This document shows, one piece after another, positions 23,632 to 35,529 of a DNA stretch of 64,000 nucleotides. The stretch covers positions 248,001 to 312,000 of the forward strand of contig JBBPUQ010000002.1 of the NCBI GenBank assembly GCA_038501195.1, in the 5' to 3' direction. How positions within the stretch are numbered: the stretch's first letter is position 1; every line of letters starts with the position of its first letter. This DNA comes from Nemania diffusa (taxonomy: Eukaryota; Ascomycota; Sordariomycetes; Xylariales; Xylariaceae). The notes under the pieces were generated by a model. That model was given only the letters and a program-made list of their open reading frames with translations, made no database searches and was not told where the DNA came from. A program made the position numbers and the translations under genes.

Positions 23632-26405
23632 ATGACCAGAATGGGTTCTTTTGACCGTCTCAACCACCTCACTCGACCTACGGTTGAGAATTTTCCCAGG
23701 CTGGAACATCAACCCCCTGCTATCAACACTCTCTATGTTATCAAAAGCGAGGGGGTTGCTTCTATTAAGGCATCCAGCCAGGAAATGCAGACCAAGGTTT
23801 GGTTCAAGTCACCGGTTGGTTCTTAGTCCCTACATCTATTATGGCGTTAATGTAACCGACTCTCCTAGCCACTCACTGCCCAAACAGTCCGTATGATCCG
23901 GGGGATTAAACTATTCGCCGAGTCGCACGACCAAGGTGTCAACTCTGATGTGATTCGAGGCAACTGCACCTGGATTCAGCTAGCTATCTTCTATAACAAA
24001 GAGGCGACGTCTCCTAAGAAGGGCCGCGATGGTCAAGAGCTTGTCGTCACCAGCCATCCAAACCAAGTCAGTTCCGAACAGTACAATTGGCTACAAGGCG
24101 AGACTTTTGACAGGAGCCATGATTTCCTGAAGTCGCTCGAGGTGATTGTAGGCTTCCTAAGCCTTCCCGTTCTCTAACTGACATATGAAATAGGTTGGAA
24201 ATGTGATTGCGGTTCGGCTTTGCGCTCGCTTCGCTGCGAGGGAGATATATGCGCAGAATGGACACCTCGTTATCGACATAGGCGATGACAACAGTGAGAA
24301 AACACGCATATAACAGGTCCATTATGCCGTATTCTAATCCAAAAGCTAGACCCTGTACCGATCACCCCCATTCAGATTGATACTAATGATCCATTGCCTC
24401 CTCGTCGAAACGTCGATACGTGGTATGAAGAGGCAAAGACCTGCAAAACGACAAGGCTCGAACTATCGTTATTCATTCGAGCCATGAAGACATTCCAGCT
24501 CCTCCCTCCAGAGGACCAATTATCGTACTACCGCATCGCCGGCATTCATGGCTACCCAAGCAATGTATCATGGAACATGTGTGAGGACCCACACCCAATC
24601 GACCCAAATAAAGATACCAGGCAGGAAAACGGTCAAGATTGTTTCTATTGCCAGCATAACAAGTACCTATTTCCCACTTGGCACCGCGTGTATATGATGC
24701 TATTCGAAGTATGTAACATTGCTTTCACATTGAGTATTTACAGACTGATACCGTACGTAGCGACGAATCAGCGACCTCATGATGGGAGAAGCTATGACTC
24801 GTGCCAGCGAAACGGAGGAATGGGTTTCGGCCGCGAAACGCTGGCGTTTGCCGTACTGGGACTGGGCTGCCTCGCCGAGGCTTCCCGACCTAGCCCGTGA
24901 TAAGAAGATTCATATCATCCAATCTTGGAACGACCAGAACCAACCCCAGATGGAAGAGTCTGATAACCCAATGTATCGGTTCCAAATGCCGGGTCATAAA
25001 GCTATGGGCGACCCTACATACGGCAACTATCGCATCGATAACCAAGAAGATGCTCCAGTACGTATCACTTGCCGAAGCGTCGTAGCTTGAACGGCCATAC
25101 TAACGACGCTTAGTGGGAAATATGTATTGGAACCAGTCGTCATGGCATCACTCTCAGGGACCCTGACCGATGTTGGGTTGAAGGATACTCTAACGCCGAG
25201 GAAGTGGACGCGGCCCTGCAGGGTTATCAAGGACGGTTCAGCCATACGCTCAAAGACTCCATCTTTCGACTGCTTACAATCCACTATACCACCAAATACG
25301 TGCATTTTGCTTCTACTAAGCATAGCGCGAAATCACTAAGAGACGCGCCAGGAGATCGGGCCAAGCATTACCTGAATCTAGAGCAGATTCACAATAACAT
25401 CCACGTAAGAACTTTCGTATGATACAGGCTTCATTCATTGAGATATCGTTCTAATCTATCGACAGGACTGCGTTGGCGGCTCTACAGACCGTTCCGGTAT
25501 CGGCCATATGAGTTCAGTCCCAGTGGCTGCATTCGACCCCGTTTTCTGGCTACATCATTGCAACGTCGATAGACTTCTTCACTTGTGGCAATGCTCTAAC
25601 CCCGGCAACTGGTTTCGCCAGAAAGGGGATGGAGTGGTTGACGATGGTCCTCAGCAAGATCTTGTTCCCTTCCATCCTTCCAGTGAAATCGATGACTTCT
25701 ACAATTCTAACATGGTTCGCTATGTTGATGCGCTGAACTATACCTATGATTACATGGAAGAGATCACCGATGATTTCGGTGACTTGGTACCACACAAGAG
25801 TTACAGATATATCAACAAGCTATACGGGCCCGAAGAAAAGTACTTCAAATCTTACAAAAAGAACTTAGACCCTGTCATCAATGTCATCTATGATCGGTAT
25901 GTTCTCGAGAGACTCTCCCCCAATATTGCTTTTATTCTTGCTCTGACACTCCTTTTAAACAAGATACGCTTTTGACGGCCGCCCATATTCCATACTCTTC
26001 TTCCTCGGGGAGGTGGACCTCAAGGTGACGTATAGTAAACAAAAGAATCTTGTCGGCAGTGTCTTCACCTTCAGCACTTACCTCAAGGAGGGTGCTGTTG
26101 CCTGTAAGAACTGCTATGAGCAGCAGCATGACAAGGTCTTGTCACATGCACAAGTCCCGCTCACGCGTGTCGTGCCTATCAAACAACGCGAGAGTGAAGG
26201 TACGCTAATGGACTATTTCAAGGAGAACCTGAAATGGGTAGCAGTACTTGGGAATGATGAGGTGGTTGGCAAGAAACGACCGGCAGGGCTGAATCTCACA
26301 TTATTGATTGGAGTGAATCAGCCCCTACACGAGCAGCCATTGTTCCAATTTGATGATTATAGGGAACAAAAATTCGATTGGGATAGTGCTTATGTGTCGG
26401 GCTGA
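23632..26405 (+). CDS. Tyrosinase (type-3 copper) with N-terminal extension domain
   Basis: Eight exons close in phase: 23632-23818, 23888-24141, 24194-24293, 24350-24708, 24761-25057, 25114-25404, 25466-25896 and 25964-26405 (786 aa). The start could also be the ATG at 23641. The central domain has CuA ligands H247 (AGIHGYP), H283 and H292 (FYCQHNKYLFPTWHRVY, with C281 positioned for the Cys-His thioether). CuB ligands are H492 and H496 (LEQIHNNIHDCVGG) plus the HH pair at 526-527 (DPVFWLHHCNVDRL). A C-terminal extension of ~200 residues (from KSYRYINKLYG) resembles the lid domain of fungal tyrosinases. The enzyme oxidises monophenols and o-diphenols to quinones, the entry to melanin-type pigments. 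No signal peptide is seen. Residues ~55-180 (KLFAESHDQG, VGNVIAVRLCARF, GHLVIDIGDD) form an additional domain absent from ordinary tyrosinases. Confidence 0.9.
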
Positions 26406-27288
26406 TTTTATAGCTCTCTTTCTCTTCGCTTTTTCCCTTTTTCCTATTTTATCATGAGACGGTGTGGGTGACATGACGGTATGGGGATCAGATTGATTAG
26501 GTTATCGAGTCTTAGTTTTTATTCTTTTTATTTAAGATAGTTAGCCGAAGCTAGCACTTCTTACAGATGGCCACGCCTTTCGGCAGCCCCTTTGAGGGTC
26601 TGCTACTTTACAATATACGTTCGCGTTACCAAATTACAGTTTTATTTAGCCTCAAATCTCTAGAAGTGATCGATATGATAGTGGCCAGTTCTCTAGAGTG
26701 CGTGGAGAGTGTGTGTTACATGCTTCGTTTCAATAACACAACCCTTACGGTTAAGTGGAGTTGTACTTGTAGGGGATAGTAACCTGTGCCTCATACCAAA
26801 CGGAATCAAATGAATCTATTGACAAGCCTAAGGGTGAAGAATCTAAATAGAGCGCACCAAGTGCGTGAGCACTGATTTATAGTGTTGGGTATGCTTTCTC
26901 TTATTGACATAACTAATTAGAACGCTCTATCCTGGGGTCTTCTTGGTCTGTGACAACAACTATATTGTGGACTATCAATTCTCTGTTGTATAATTAAACA
27001 ATTTATTTTCTTTTCAAACAAGTGCTATATCTTGAGTCAATTTATCATCCCACGCCTCTCCATGCATAATGCTATGCATATAACTTGGCCGTATGAGCGT
27101 GTATTCATTCTCACATGGTGTTGGTCTGTCAGGCGATAAAGTCGCAGCTAGGTCGCTATAGGACCCCTAGGGGTATTTGTATCAATTACTACTATTATAT
27201 AAGGAGTAGAGTCCTCCCCTTTCCTAGAAAGAGGACTCAGGAATCAATGATATTGAGCCCTACCCCTATACTGCTACCTCAGTGCTAC
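26406..27288. other. Intergenic gap after tyrosinase
   Basis: Tyrosinase 3' flank followed by ordinary mixed-composition sequence. I see no gene, repeat or RNA. Confidence 0.3.
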
Positions 27289-27885
27289 CTAGCTGCTTGT
27301 ACTTGTGTGACCTATCTTCACTCTGGACCATATCCCCTGACATGGTCGAACCACAAATGGTACCCTGCCTCCTTGGAAGAGCGCGATCTTATCGCCCACA
27401 ATACTGTTTCTGGGTAAAAGGGCCAGATAGCCTTTCGTTGTCCTTGGCATGCGCCGAAATCTCGCCTTTTTGAGGTTTAAAGCGAAAGAGGTTTGAGTGC
27501 CGTAATAGTAGAGGTCTAAAATCAGCATCGCGAAAAATACAAGTACGTTGTAGATCCGGGTACCGATGATTAATGGCCTTAGAAAGCTTACAGCCCAGCA
27601 GAGCCGACGGCGCTTCCGCGACTCGTTCAGTATACTAGGTGCTGTTTCGGGGCTGCCAATATCTCCGGCATGCATAGTCATTATATCTATTGTCTCCAGA
27701 GCTTCGCTGGTAGGATAATTCGAGTACTTTCTAGCGAAAGCAAACTTCTCCCATCTAATCTGTATATCCCATCTAATCTGTATATCCCATCTAATCTGTA
27801 TATCCCATCTAATCTGTATATCCCATCTAATCTGTATATCAAAGTTCGCACCACCAACGCTCTTTAAGTTAGTGAAGGGCTTCAA
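27289..27885 (-). pseudogene. Relic of a heterokaryon-incompatibility (HET) protein tail
   Basis: The 198-codon minus-strand frame ends with TTKGYLALLPRNSIVGDKIA followed by LFQGGRVPFVVRP. This is the recognisable C-terminal signature of fungal HET-domain proteins (GY-L-P...GD-I-L-GG--P-VLRP). The HET domain itself is absent: upstream is a short basic segment and a hydrophobic stretch (IYNVLVFFAMLILDLYYYG), then five copies of DIQIRW encoded by an 18-bp minisatellite. After the signature the frame runs out of family likeness, so the C-terminus is damaged too. HET proteins act in non-self recognition and cell death in fungi; this copy is most likely non-functional. Confidence 0.5.
27750..27839. 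repeat. 18-bp perfect tandem repeat, 5 copies
   Basis: Five identical head-to-tail copies of CCCATCTAATCTGTATAT. The unit is a multiple of three, so a minus-strand frame stays open and reads DIQIRW five times. The perfect identity implies recent expansion. Confidence 0.95.
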
Positions 27886-28148
27886 GTCCTTTGTAATACT
27901 CGGTTTGTATCAATACATATTTCGTTAAAGCTAGGCTCATCTTCTACCAGAAAAGTTCCCATCACATGTCTCACATGCTAACACTCAGGATATGTATGGT
28001 AGGATATGTATGGTCTAATAAATGGTCCTAAACTTAGCACGACAGTGCATGTATCCATCTAATAATGCCACACCTTACATCAACCTTGCGAGTTCAAGGT
28101 GGACGTTTCTAGGAATAACACATCCTATCCCATCTGCCAACCATTCAC

Positions 28149-30411
28149 TTACATCAAGACCTCAATAAGCATGCCCTTCCGCCCCTCCACCACTCGCTTA
28201 TTCGCAACCCGTAGCGCCTCCCTCAACGCCGCCACAGTCTTCACTCTCATGCCCTTCATCCACGCGCCTGTCTCTGATCCTGCCGCTGCCTCTGCTAGTG
28301 CGGCGTAGTTGGGCGTGGGACGGAAGGAGACGTTGATCTCTTCATCCGACGCAGTGGTGCTCAGGCCCTTCGGGTAGACAAGCTCCGTAGAGTTTCGGGG
28401 CGCTTTCCAACCTATGATAGAGAGGGTAAGTTCATGCATGAGGTTCGCACATCGATAATTACACAAGTGAGTTTAAGTAGGCGGTAGGGGTGGATATATG
28501 ATTTGGCACGAGAGCCTTGGAATTGCTTGTGACATACCTCCGTTATTCAGCACAATAGTCAGAACCGGGATCTCATACTTCCCCCCCACCCACAGCGCAC
28601 TCGACGGGGCCGCGCACATGAAGCTTCCATCCCCGACGACCTGGCACACTAAGCTCGGCTTCGGCCCTCCGTCTTGCTCTGCGTCCGAAAGCGCCATCCG
28701 CACCCCAAGCGCCGCTCCGTTGCTCCACCCGATGCCCGTGCCACCGCAGTTGATCCAGCTGCCGGGCCGGTTGGGCTGTAGCTGGTCGGCGATGATCTGC
28801 GCCGCGGTGACGGCTTCAATCACGAATGTCGTCGAGTCCGGTAGTGCTGTTCGCAAGAGGCTGCCGATGTTATGCGCATCCAGCAATTCATCGTCCCCCA
28901 AACGGGGCTGGGCTGCGATGTCAGCCAAGCGCTCTTCGTGGGCTCGGGCACGAACCGCTCTTCGCGCCGCGTACTTGGGATCTTTCAGCGTGGCAGTGAG
29001 GCCGTCGTCGTTTTTGACATGGTCCACAAGCTGATTTAGCGCCGTGAAACTATCTACCTTCCAGCGTCCGTGGGCAGGGAAGAAAGACACCGGAATCTGC
29101 TGGTTTAGCGGATCGCTGTCTACGTGGTAGATCTTCGCATTTTTGGGAGGGGGGTTGCGGGATGGGATCCAGGGGATATCGCAGTCGAGGAGAAGAATCA
29201 CGTCCGCGTCTCGCGTGCAGTCATGAGAGCTGAGCCGGAAGCCCTCGTACGCGATGTGAGAAGCAGGAAAACACATGTCGCTGCCTCCTGTATCGTGCAC
29301 ACGTATCCCTGGAATAAGGTCCGCGAGAGCAACTAGAAGTTCTGGGTTCTGTCGGTCGCGACCGGAATACCCCGTGACGATAAGAGGCCGCTCAGCCTGC
29401 ACGAGCGCGGCGGCTATATCGTGAACGGCATCTGGTGGAAGCGCGCTTGGTCCGATGGGCACCCACTGGTCTTGCTGGAGCGAGTACGGCTGTATCTGTT
29501 CAGCGAGAACCTCTCTCGCGCTGGCGACGTATACGGGACCCTTGGGAGTGGTATTGGCGAATTGCAAAGCACGTCCGATCACCTGCTTGACATTCAGGCC
29601 GGTGCGAACCTCGCCCGTATATCTGCAATATTGCCTGACAATCGCCTTCTGATCAGGGGCTTCTTGTAGCCAGTGCATATACTCTGTTCGTGAGCCCGGC
29701 AACTCGCCAGATTCGGTGTACGGACACAAGCCCGCAAAGATGAACACCGGCGCGCGGCCGACGCTTGCGTTATGCACACCCTGCCCGAGAGCCTGGGTGC
29801 CAACGTCAACGTGCACAAGAACAGCCTGCGGCCGCCCCGTCACTCGAGCATACCCATCCGCCATCGAGATGGCCGTGACCTCAGAGGGGCAAGTGATCAT
29901 TCTGGGCCAGCGGTTGGGTCGCTCCCTTTTGCCTTTGACAATAGCCTCGATGATGGACGGATGGTCTGAACCGACATTGACAAAGCAAGCCGTTATGCCG
30001 GCCTAGTGAGACTCGGTAAGTTTCAAATATTTATTTCCATCCGACGGTAAGAAATACCTCCCAAAGACCCTCGAATAGGGCAAATGCAGTGGTATACCTA
30101 TCTCGGCCGACATGTCAGCCCCATGATCTTAAATATCAAAGTATTGATTTAGCGAACGAAGTAAATACTCACCCACTAGAATCATTCTGTGATTCTGCCA
30201 TTGCGGCACTATTTGACGATAGAGAACGGCTGTAATGAGTTCTCAAGACAGAATGATGCGCAGTGCGCATCAATGAAGTCTTGCGGAGGCGGGAGCTAGA
30301 AGTGAGAGGTGATAGATTATAGGCCCTGGGAGAATGATATGCCGCTTGAAACACATGGGTAGACGAATGCCTACAAGTCGCTAGTGGCATAGAAATTCCT
30401 CGAAAGGCCAT
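28149..30411 (-). CDS. Thiamine-diphosphate-dependent enzyme (acetolactate synthase-like), mitochondrial
   Basis: Four exons in phase: 30411-30173, 30097-30058, 30002-28538 and 28411-28149 (668 aa). The first ~75 residues are rich in Ser, Arg and His and lack acids (RAYNLSPLTSSSRLRKTSLM), a mitochondrial targeting sequence. The body has the three-domain layout of the family. The PYR domain includes a Glu in CPSEVTAISMADGYA, the central domain spans roughly ERPLIVTGYSGRD to ILLLDCDIPW, and the PP domain carries the ThDP-Mg motif VVGDGSFMCAAPSSAL ... IVLNNGGW. It belongs to the family that decarboxylates or condenses 2-oxo acids; the substrate cannot be told. The divergence from true acetolactate synthase and the lack of an obvious FAD-binding fingerprint suggest a fungal-specific benzoylformate-decarboxylase-like branch. 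The tiny 40-nt exon 2 is supported by exact phase. Confidence 0.88.
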
Positions 30412-30987
30412 TGCAAAGTGCGTGCGATGGTAAGGATGAAAGAGGGGTGACAAGGAGGACCCTCAAAGTAAACATGCATGCAACGTAATACGATTAAGCA
30501 TGCCAACAGTTTTTTGTCTCATTCTGGCGACCACGCTTGCCCCTAGGTAGCTAATATCAGATTTTTAAAAAAGCACAAGCACCACCAATATGCATAGATA
30601 CGAGACTGGCTTAATTCTGGGTAGGTAGGTATCTCTTTGTCACTTGTAACTTGGCTTTACCTCTGTATCTGATAGATCATCTATACCTATTTGGATCGTA
30701 TCCGGCACTGCCGAGTTGTCGCGTTCGCAAACAAAGATATCAGATATCATGACTCCCTGTCGCATGAGATCATCATCTAAATCATATGCCCAGAGAAGCA
30801 TAAACACGATTTGTCGTCGCCCATATTGCGGCACTAGTAGCGTTAGTTATTTAGTATGCCTTAACAGCTGGGTCTCTAATTTGAATGAGTTACGGGGCTG
30901 TCTGATTTATACGCCGATTGACAATGCATATGCCTTACGGCGCGGGCGGCTTATATTTACTCGGCTTTTGACGTCGTTCTGATCTGC
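30412..30987. other. Gap between CDC43 and the ThDP-enzyme gene
   Basis: Upstream region of the ThDP enzyme and 3' flank of CDC43 (both minus). It contains one GGTAGGTAGGTA microsatellite near 30622. A 64-codon minus frame (30640-30834) has no recognisable motif and was not called. Confidence 0.3.
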
Positions 30988-32473
30988 TCAGTCATCTTCA
31001 TCGCTATCACTACCATCGGTATTTTCGGCCGGGTGTAACAAGGATTCCCTCGCCTTTACCATTCGAGCAGCTGCGTCTGCGCTGATGCACAGACGGGAAT
31101 CAAACGTGCGAAGACCTGGCTCGCCCTCGGCGCCTGCCATTGTTGCAAGTGCGGCGAGGCCCATGTAAGCGTGGTAGACGTCGGGTGGGCCGCCGGGGTG
31201 TTTCGCAAACCCGCCGATCCGGTGCTGTGTCTTCTCGAGGATGAAGCGTCGCGCGGGCCCACGGCTGATCAATCCGTCTTCGCCGAGGAGGGACAGAGCA
31301 CCGCTGTTCCACCAGGTATAACACGTATCGGGAAGTTTGTTCAGGCGGCCGTTGAAACCCGTCATCTGGGGTTCAGCGTCGGATAGAGAAAGCGGAGACA
31401 GATCGGGGAGCGGGTGGTTTGGGGTGTCATTATCATCACTATCATCATCGTCCGAATCCACATATGCGAACTGCCGGTTGGCGAGGAAATGGATGAGAGA
31501 GGGTATAGAAGGGATGCCGGCGTGGATGTAGCGATTCGGCGTTGCGTGAGGATCGGGATCGGCAGAGTCGAGGAGTGCCAGCGCGGCCACGGCGCAATAT
31601 GCGTAGCCACCTAGGTTGGAGGGGAGAGACACAAGTTAGTACTGTTGTTACCGTTGCCGCGTGGCAGTGGGTGATGGGTAATGGATAATGAGAGAGAGTT
31701 CAAGTAGCACGGGATAGAAATAAATAAACAAATGAATAAATCGTGCATAGCCACATACTATGACTCTCGTGCATGGAACTCTCGCTCATGCCGCCGTCGA
31801 ACGTCTGTGCTCGGCGGATGTGTCCCACAAGCGCATCGACATCGAAGTCCAGCGACTTGTCACCCTCAGCACCGCCCAATGCCCAGCGGATGATGGCGGC
31901 AATGTAGCAATACCTCATGTCCCTGCCCCCTGAGATGCGGCCATCGTCAGTCAAAACCTCGCCGAAGCTCCCGTCTTCCCTCTGCAGCTTCTTCAGCCAT
32001 GTCAAGGTCTGCACCCTGTCGACACGCGCGAAGGCGTCGGAGCCGTCCCCCTCGGCGAGGACGCCCAGACACAGCAGCGCAAAGCCGGTAGCGGCTATGT
32101 TGGCATTCGAAGGGTCGCGGGCGACGTACGTCTTGGTTTCAGGGTCGAATCTGGTGGTGAGGTCGTGCGGTAGGACATGGTGTGGTGAGCCGCAAAACCC
32201 GCCATGGGCATGTTGGAGCCGGAGCACCCAGGCGCGCAGCCGGATGCGGTCTTCGGACGTGATGAGAGGCGCAGGGGACGACGGGGTCAGGAGGTCGAGG
32301 GCCGAGAGGATAAAAAAGCCGAGTGTTAGACGGATGCTGTCGTTGCTCGTGTAGTGGTGAGGGAGCACGGAGCGATAGCAACGCTGCCAGTACCGAATAT
32401 GGCGGGCTCCGTCGAGCGGCGGGTCGAGCGACGGGTCAAGCGACGAGGGGTCGACAACCGCCGGGGTCGTCAT
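30988..32473 (-). CDS. CDC43: Geranylgeranyltransferase type I beta subunit
   Basis: Two exons: 32473-31759 and 31610-30988 (445 aa), phase-matched. Prenyltransferase beta-subunit repeats are clear: GGFCGSPHHVLPHD, NIAATGFALLCLGVLA, DGSFGEVLTDDGRISGGRDM, RYCYIAAIIRWALGG, DGGMSESSMHESHSGYAYCA and GGFAKHPGGPPDVYHAYMGL. The zinc ligands are expected at the Asp-x-Cys of PDTCYTWW and the His of DVYHAYMG. With the Ram2-type alpha subunit (not in this window) it attaches geranylgeranyl to C-terminal CaaL cysteines of Rho and Rac GTPases. An acidic insertion (DSDDDDSDDND) interrupts the middle, and the C-terminus is acidic as well; such inserts are common in filamentous fungi. The ATG at 32473 is chosen because the upstream in-frame sequence lacks family character. 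Confidence 0.93.
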
Positions 32474-33397
32474 CACGGCGGCTGCACGATGCGATGTTGA
32501 TAACTCGGAAACAAAACAAGTAATTCCAAGACTGACTGGTATCACCTGGGTAACATCTGGGAGTATATGGACGATGGCGGAAGGGATTGCCTGGTATTAA
32601 TGATCGTGTTGTTTTTGAAGTTTGAGGAGTATGAAGAAAGATGGATCGTAGACTAACCATCCATGATCCATGCCCATGGGTAACCATTGTCTGCCCTTGC
32701 CAATTCCAAGTACGGTACAGAGTACCGTACCCCACTAGACATATGGCGGGGTAGTAGCCGGCTAGATACATGCATAAATACCTCCATAACCTAAAATTTA
32801 AGGTAGAATTAATACACCATGCCCTGGTACAGAATAATTTGGGCTATAGCTCTACATATACATATGTAGATTAGATCTTTAGACCTTTAACAATATTACC
32901 TATATGTAGGTAGGTATGTAGGTAGCTACACCAGGTACTTTACACACTTTCCATTCAGAATAACACTAACATTACGGAGCTTTTCTTCACAATCCCCTCC
33001 AAAACTTTGGTAGGTAATTCAGCTCTAATAATACGACATCAGAAAACGATCCCTTGTGGTGCATTAGAGGAGAAGTATGCGGTGATAGTTTCCTATGTAC
33101 ACAACTTACCTAGTTATGAGTATTAATGCTATATGAACAAATGCATCTCATTTTCCCAAGATTGGGATTTACTAAGAAATAATGTTGCCAAAAATGTTCT
33201 TCACTCTTATCACTAGAAAAGTGTAGCGTTTGAGGTTAGATTTCGAATAGCTTCACTCACTCGGAAACCACAAACGCCAATTTCTATAGAGGGCTTGGTC
33301 TGCTTTTATCAAAGAGCGCCTCAATTTATTTCTAGGACGCTATTTCTGATGTGTGTAATGAGTAGGATAGATTTCCAGCCATTTAACTGCCTATCCC
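32474..33397. other. Gene-free gap left of the foldback element
   Basis: CDC43 promoter side and ordinary AT-leaning sequence. TAGGTAGGTATGTAGGTAGC at about 32907-32926 is a short degenerate microsatellite. No gene was found. Confidence 0.3.
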
Positions 33398-33575
33398 TTT
33401 GGGTGCTGACTCGGCACCGTGGCTTTAAAAGTGGAATAACGGGGCCAATCTAGATGCGTTTACACCCAATAAAACTATTATCCGAGCAGTATTTATACTC
33501 TTATTGGGTATATGCATCCTTGAGATTGGCCCCACTATGCAGCTTTTAAGTCACGGTGCCGAGTCAGCACCCAAA
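33398..33575. mobile_element. Foldback / MITE-like element, 178 bp
   Basis: Perfect 24-bp terminal inverted repeats: TTTGGGTGCTGACTCGGCAC (then CGTG) at 33398-33421, and its reverse complement at 33552-33575. The inversion continues inward with mismatches: GGGGCCAATCT...ACCCAATAA on the left matches the reverse complement of TTATTGGGT...AGATTGGCCCC on the right, so nearly the whole element can fold into one hairpin. It encodes nothing. It is too small for an autonomous transposon and fits a non-autonomous DNA transposon. I could not find a convincing target-site duplication. Confidence 0.8.
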
Positions 33576-34232
33576 CATAATGGAGATTAGGTATTATAGG
33601 AAGTTCCGCAATAAAGAAACGGCGTATTACCAAGAATTTAGCGTACCGGCGGCTGCTCCCGTCAGCCTAAGCTCGTGTGCATCTGAAGGTGGCAGTATCC
33701 GTGACCCAAATAAGCGAGTATCGGCATACCTATGGTATCGTCCAAAAATAAATCCTCCGGGTCGTCCTACATATGATATGATTCAGTAAGTACATTCTGC
33801 AGTAATGAGCCTTACATGCGAGACCCGCTTCCTGCCTCCTTCAGCTTGATGCTCTGCCACCAATGAGGTGACGCCCGGCGTTTCCGACGTAGTATTGTTA
33901 TAGACTATAGTGTAACCGAGAGTTGCAGATGACTTACTGTACGCAGTAGATGATTTGTAGATAGGCGCACAACGTTAGAAACGGTCAAGCCAAGAGTCCG
34001 ATGAGGGGTTGGTACATTCAATCCTTCAAACGAGGACTATAAGACTTCGAAAGCATGTTGCTTTAACAGTCATCGAGTATTAGTCAAATCCACTGTACTG
34101 AACTCTTACTTTACCCTACATACTCTATTACTACCCTACATACCTCTCTATTACTACCCTACGTACTCCATTACTACCTAATCTACCATAATTCTTCGCC
34201 CAAATCGATTCCCTTAGAGCGTTTCTCATATC
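33576..34232. other. Promoter-side gap of the rhodopsin-domain gene
   Basis: A short frame (33580-33789, FRNKETAYYQEFSVPAAAPV) runs out of the foldback element but has no recognisable homology. The tandem repeat at 34111-34180 lies at its right end. No other feature was seen. Confidence 0.3.
34111..34180. repeat. 20-23-bp degenerate tandem repeat, about 3 copies
   Basis: Units of the form CTACCCTACATACTCTATTA are repeated about three times with small indels, about 50-120 bp upstream of the rhodopsin-domain start codon, where they would lie in the promoter or leader. Confidence 0.7.
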
Positions 34233-35529
34233 ATGAATAATACTACTTCTACCCCGGATCTTTCTGACTTGTCACCCGAGTTTCTGGCAGCGGATAACCA
34301 TGAAAAATTGCTCAAGATTAGCATTGCGTTCATAGTTCTTACTACGGTCACATATTTTTTATTCAACGTGTCACGAATATATTGTGCGGAACGTAACCAC
34401 TGGGAAACCTGGGTTCTTTATCCGATTTCTTATTTTTTTCAGCTGTTACTTGGCATCCTCTGCATATGTAAGTATCTGTCAGTTGTTGGGCTTTACATAC
34501 TTCCCTTGTTGGTTACCCCGACAATCTAGACTGACGCATGTCAATAGTGTTTGTTCAGCTCGGAGGCGTTGGCCGACATATTCAATATTGGGAGCTTTAT
34601 GACCCTAGTGTCGTGGATGCGAATATGAAGATTCAGACAGCTACAGATTTTATTTACCCAGCCGGAGTCACACTCCCCAAAGTCTGTATTCTGATGCTGT
34701 ACCTCAGAATCTTCATCGAGCGCAAGGTCATAGTAGCCACCAAGATTGTTATAGCTGTCATTATCGCCAGTTGGTTCGGTACGGGTATCATCTTTAATCT
34801 CGCCGTCTGTCAACCAATTGCATACCGATGGGACAAGTCTATTCCTGGGGGTCATTGTGCCGACATCGTCGATGCTTATCCCTGGGCTAGTCTCCCGAAC
34901 ATAGTGACTGATCTGGCCGTCATACTTCTGCCTCTTTCGTCTATTTACGGTTTGAGGATGAGTCGAGCTAATAGAATTGGTATCTTCCTCACTTTCTTAG
35001 CAGGGGGATTGTGAGTAGTCATTCATTTCAAGTGCCTTGTGTGGCATCTACCGAAACACACTTTCTCTCAAGAGCCAACAGACACAGTTGCCGTCGTATG
35101 ATTATATTTAGTTGGGTCTAGTCTAATGCTGCGTTGTATAGGGGCATAATCACTGCCATCATCCGCTTTCTCGAGTTCCTCGCCACAAACCCAAAAGATC
35201 TGACCTATGCCAGTCTCGACCCGGATATATATACCCTAGTCGAGCCCAATGTGTACTTCATTTGTTCTTGTCTCCCGGGAATACGTCCACTACACCGCCA
35301 TCTTGCCCAGAAGTCTACGGCTACAGTTAATAAATACCGTAACACTTTGAAATATGATTCGGGGACGACACGATGCGACGAACACGCTATTCCGTTGGAA
35401 CCCCCTCGCGGTAGCTACAGGACTTCAGCATCAACTTCAAGAGACGTAAGACCCGGTAGCGCACACAACTCTGCCAGCGGTCTCTTTCTTACGAACACGT
35501 CGTATCATGTAGCTTCCTCGCACGTGTGA
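34233..35529 (+). CDS. Fungal rhodopsin-domain (Pth11-like) integral membrane protein
   Basis: Three exons in phase: 34233-34467, 34548-35010 and 35142-35529 (361 aa). Several hydrophobic helices are visible: IAFIVLTTVTYFLFNVSRI, the ISYFFQLLLGILCI segment, YPAGVTLPKVCILMLYLRIF, VIAVIIASWFGTGIIFNLAV, LPNIVTDLAVILLPLSSIYG and IGIFLTFLAGGLGIITAIIR. The VCQPIAYRWDKSIPGGHC block is the hallmark of this fungal seven-helix family (CxP-xxYxWD...G-C). The last ~110 residues are a polar Ser/Thr/Arg-rich cytoplasmic tail. Members are GPCR-like membrane proteins of mostly unknown ligand; some (Pth11) sense surfaces in plant pathogens. The domain looks slightly shorter than usual around helix 7, but no stop or frame break is seen. 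Confidence 0.85.

Noticed and set aside
33580..33789. Frame reading out of the foldback element
   Set aside because: Short and unrecognised; no conserved motif or promoter.
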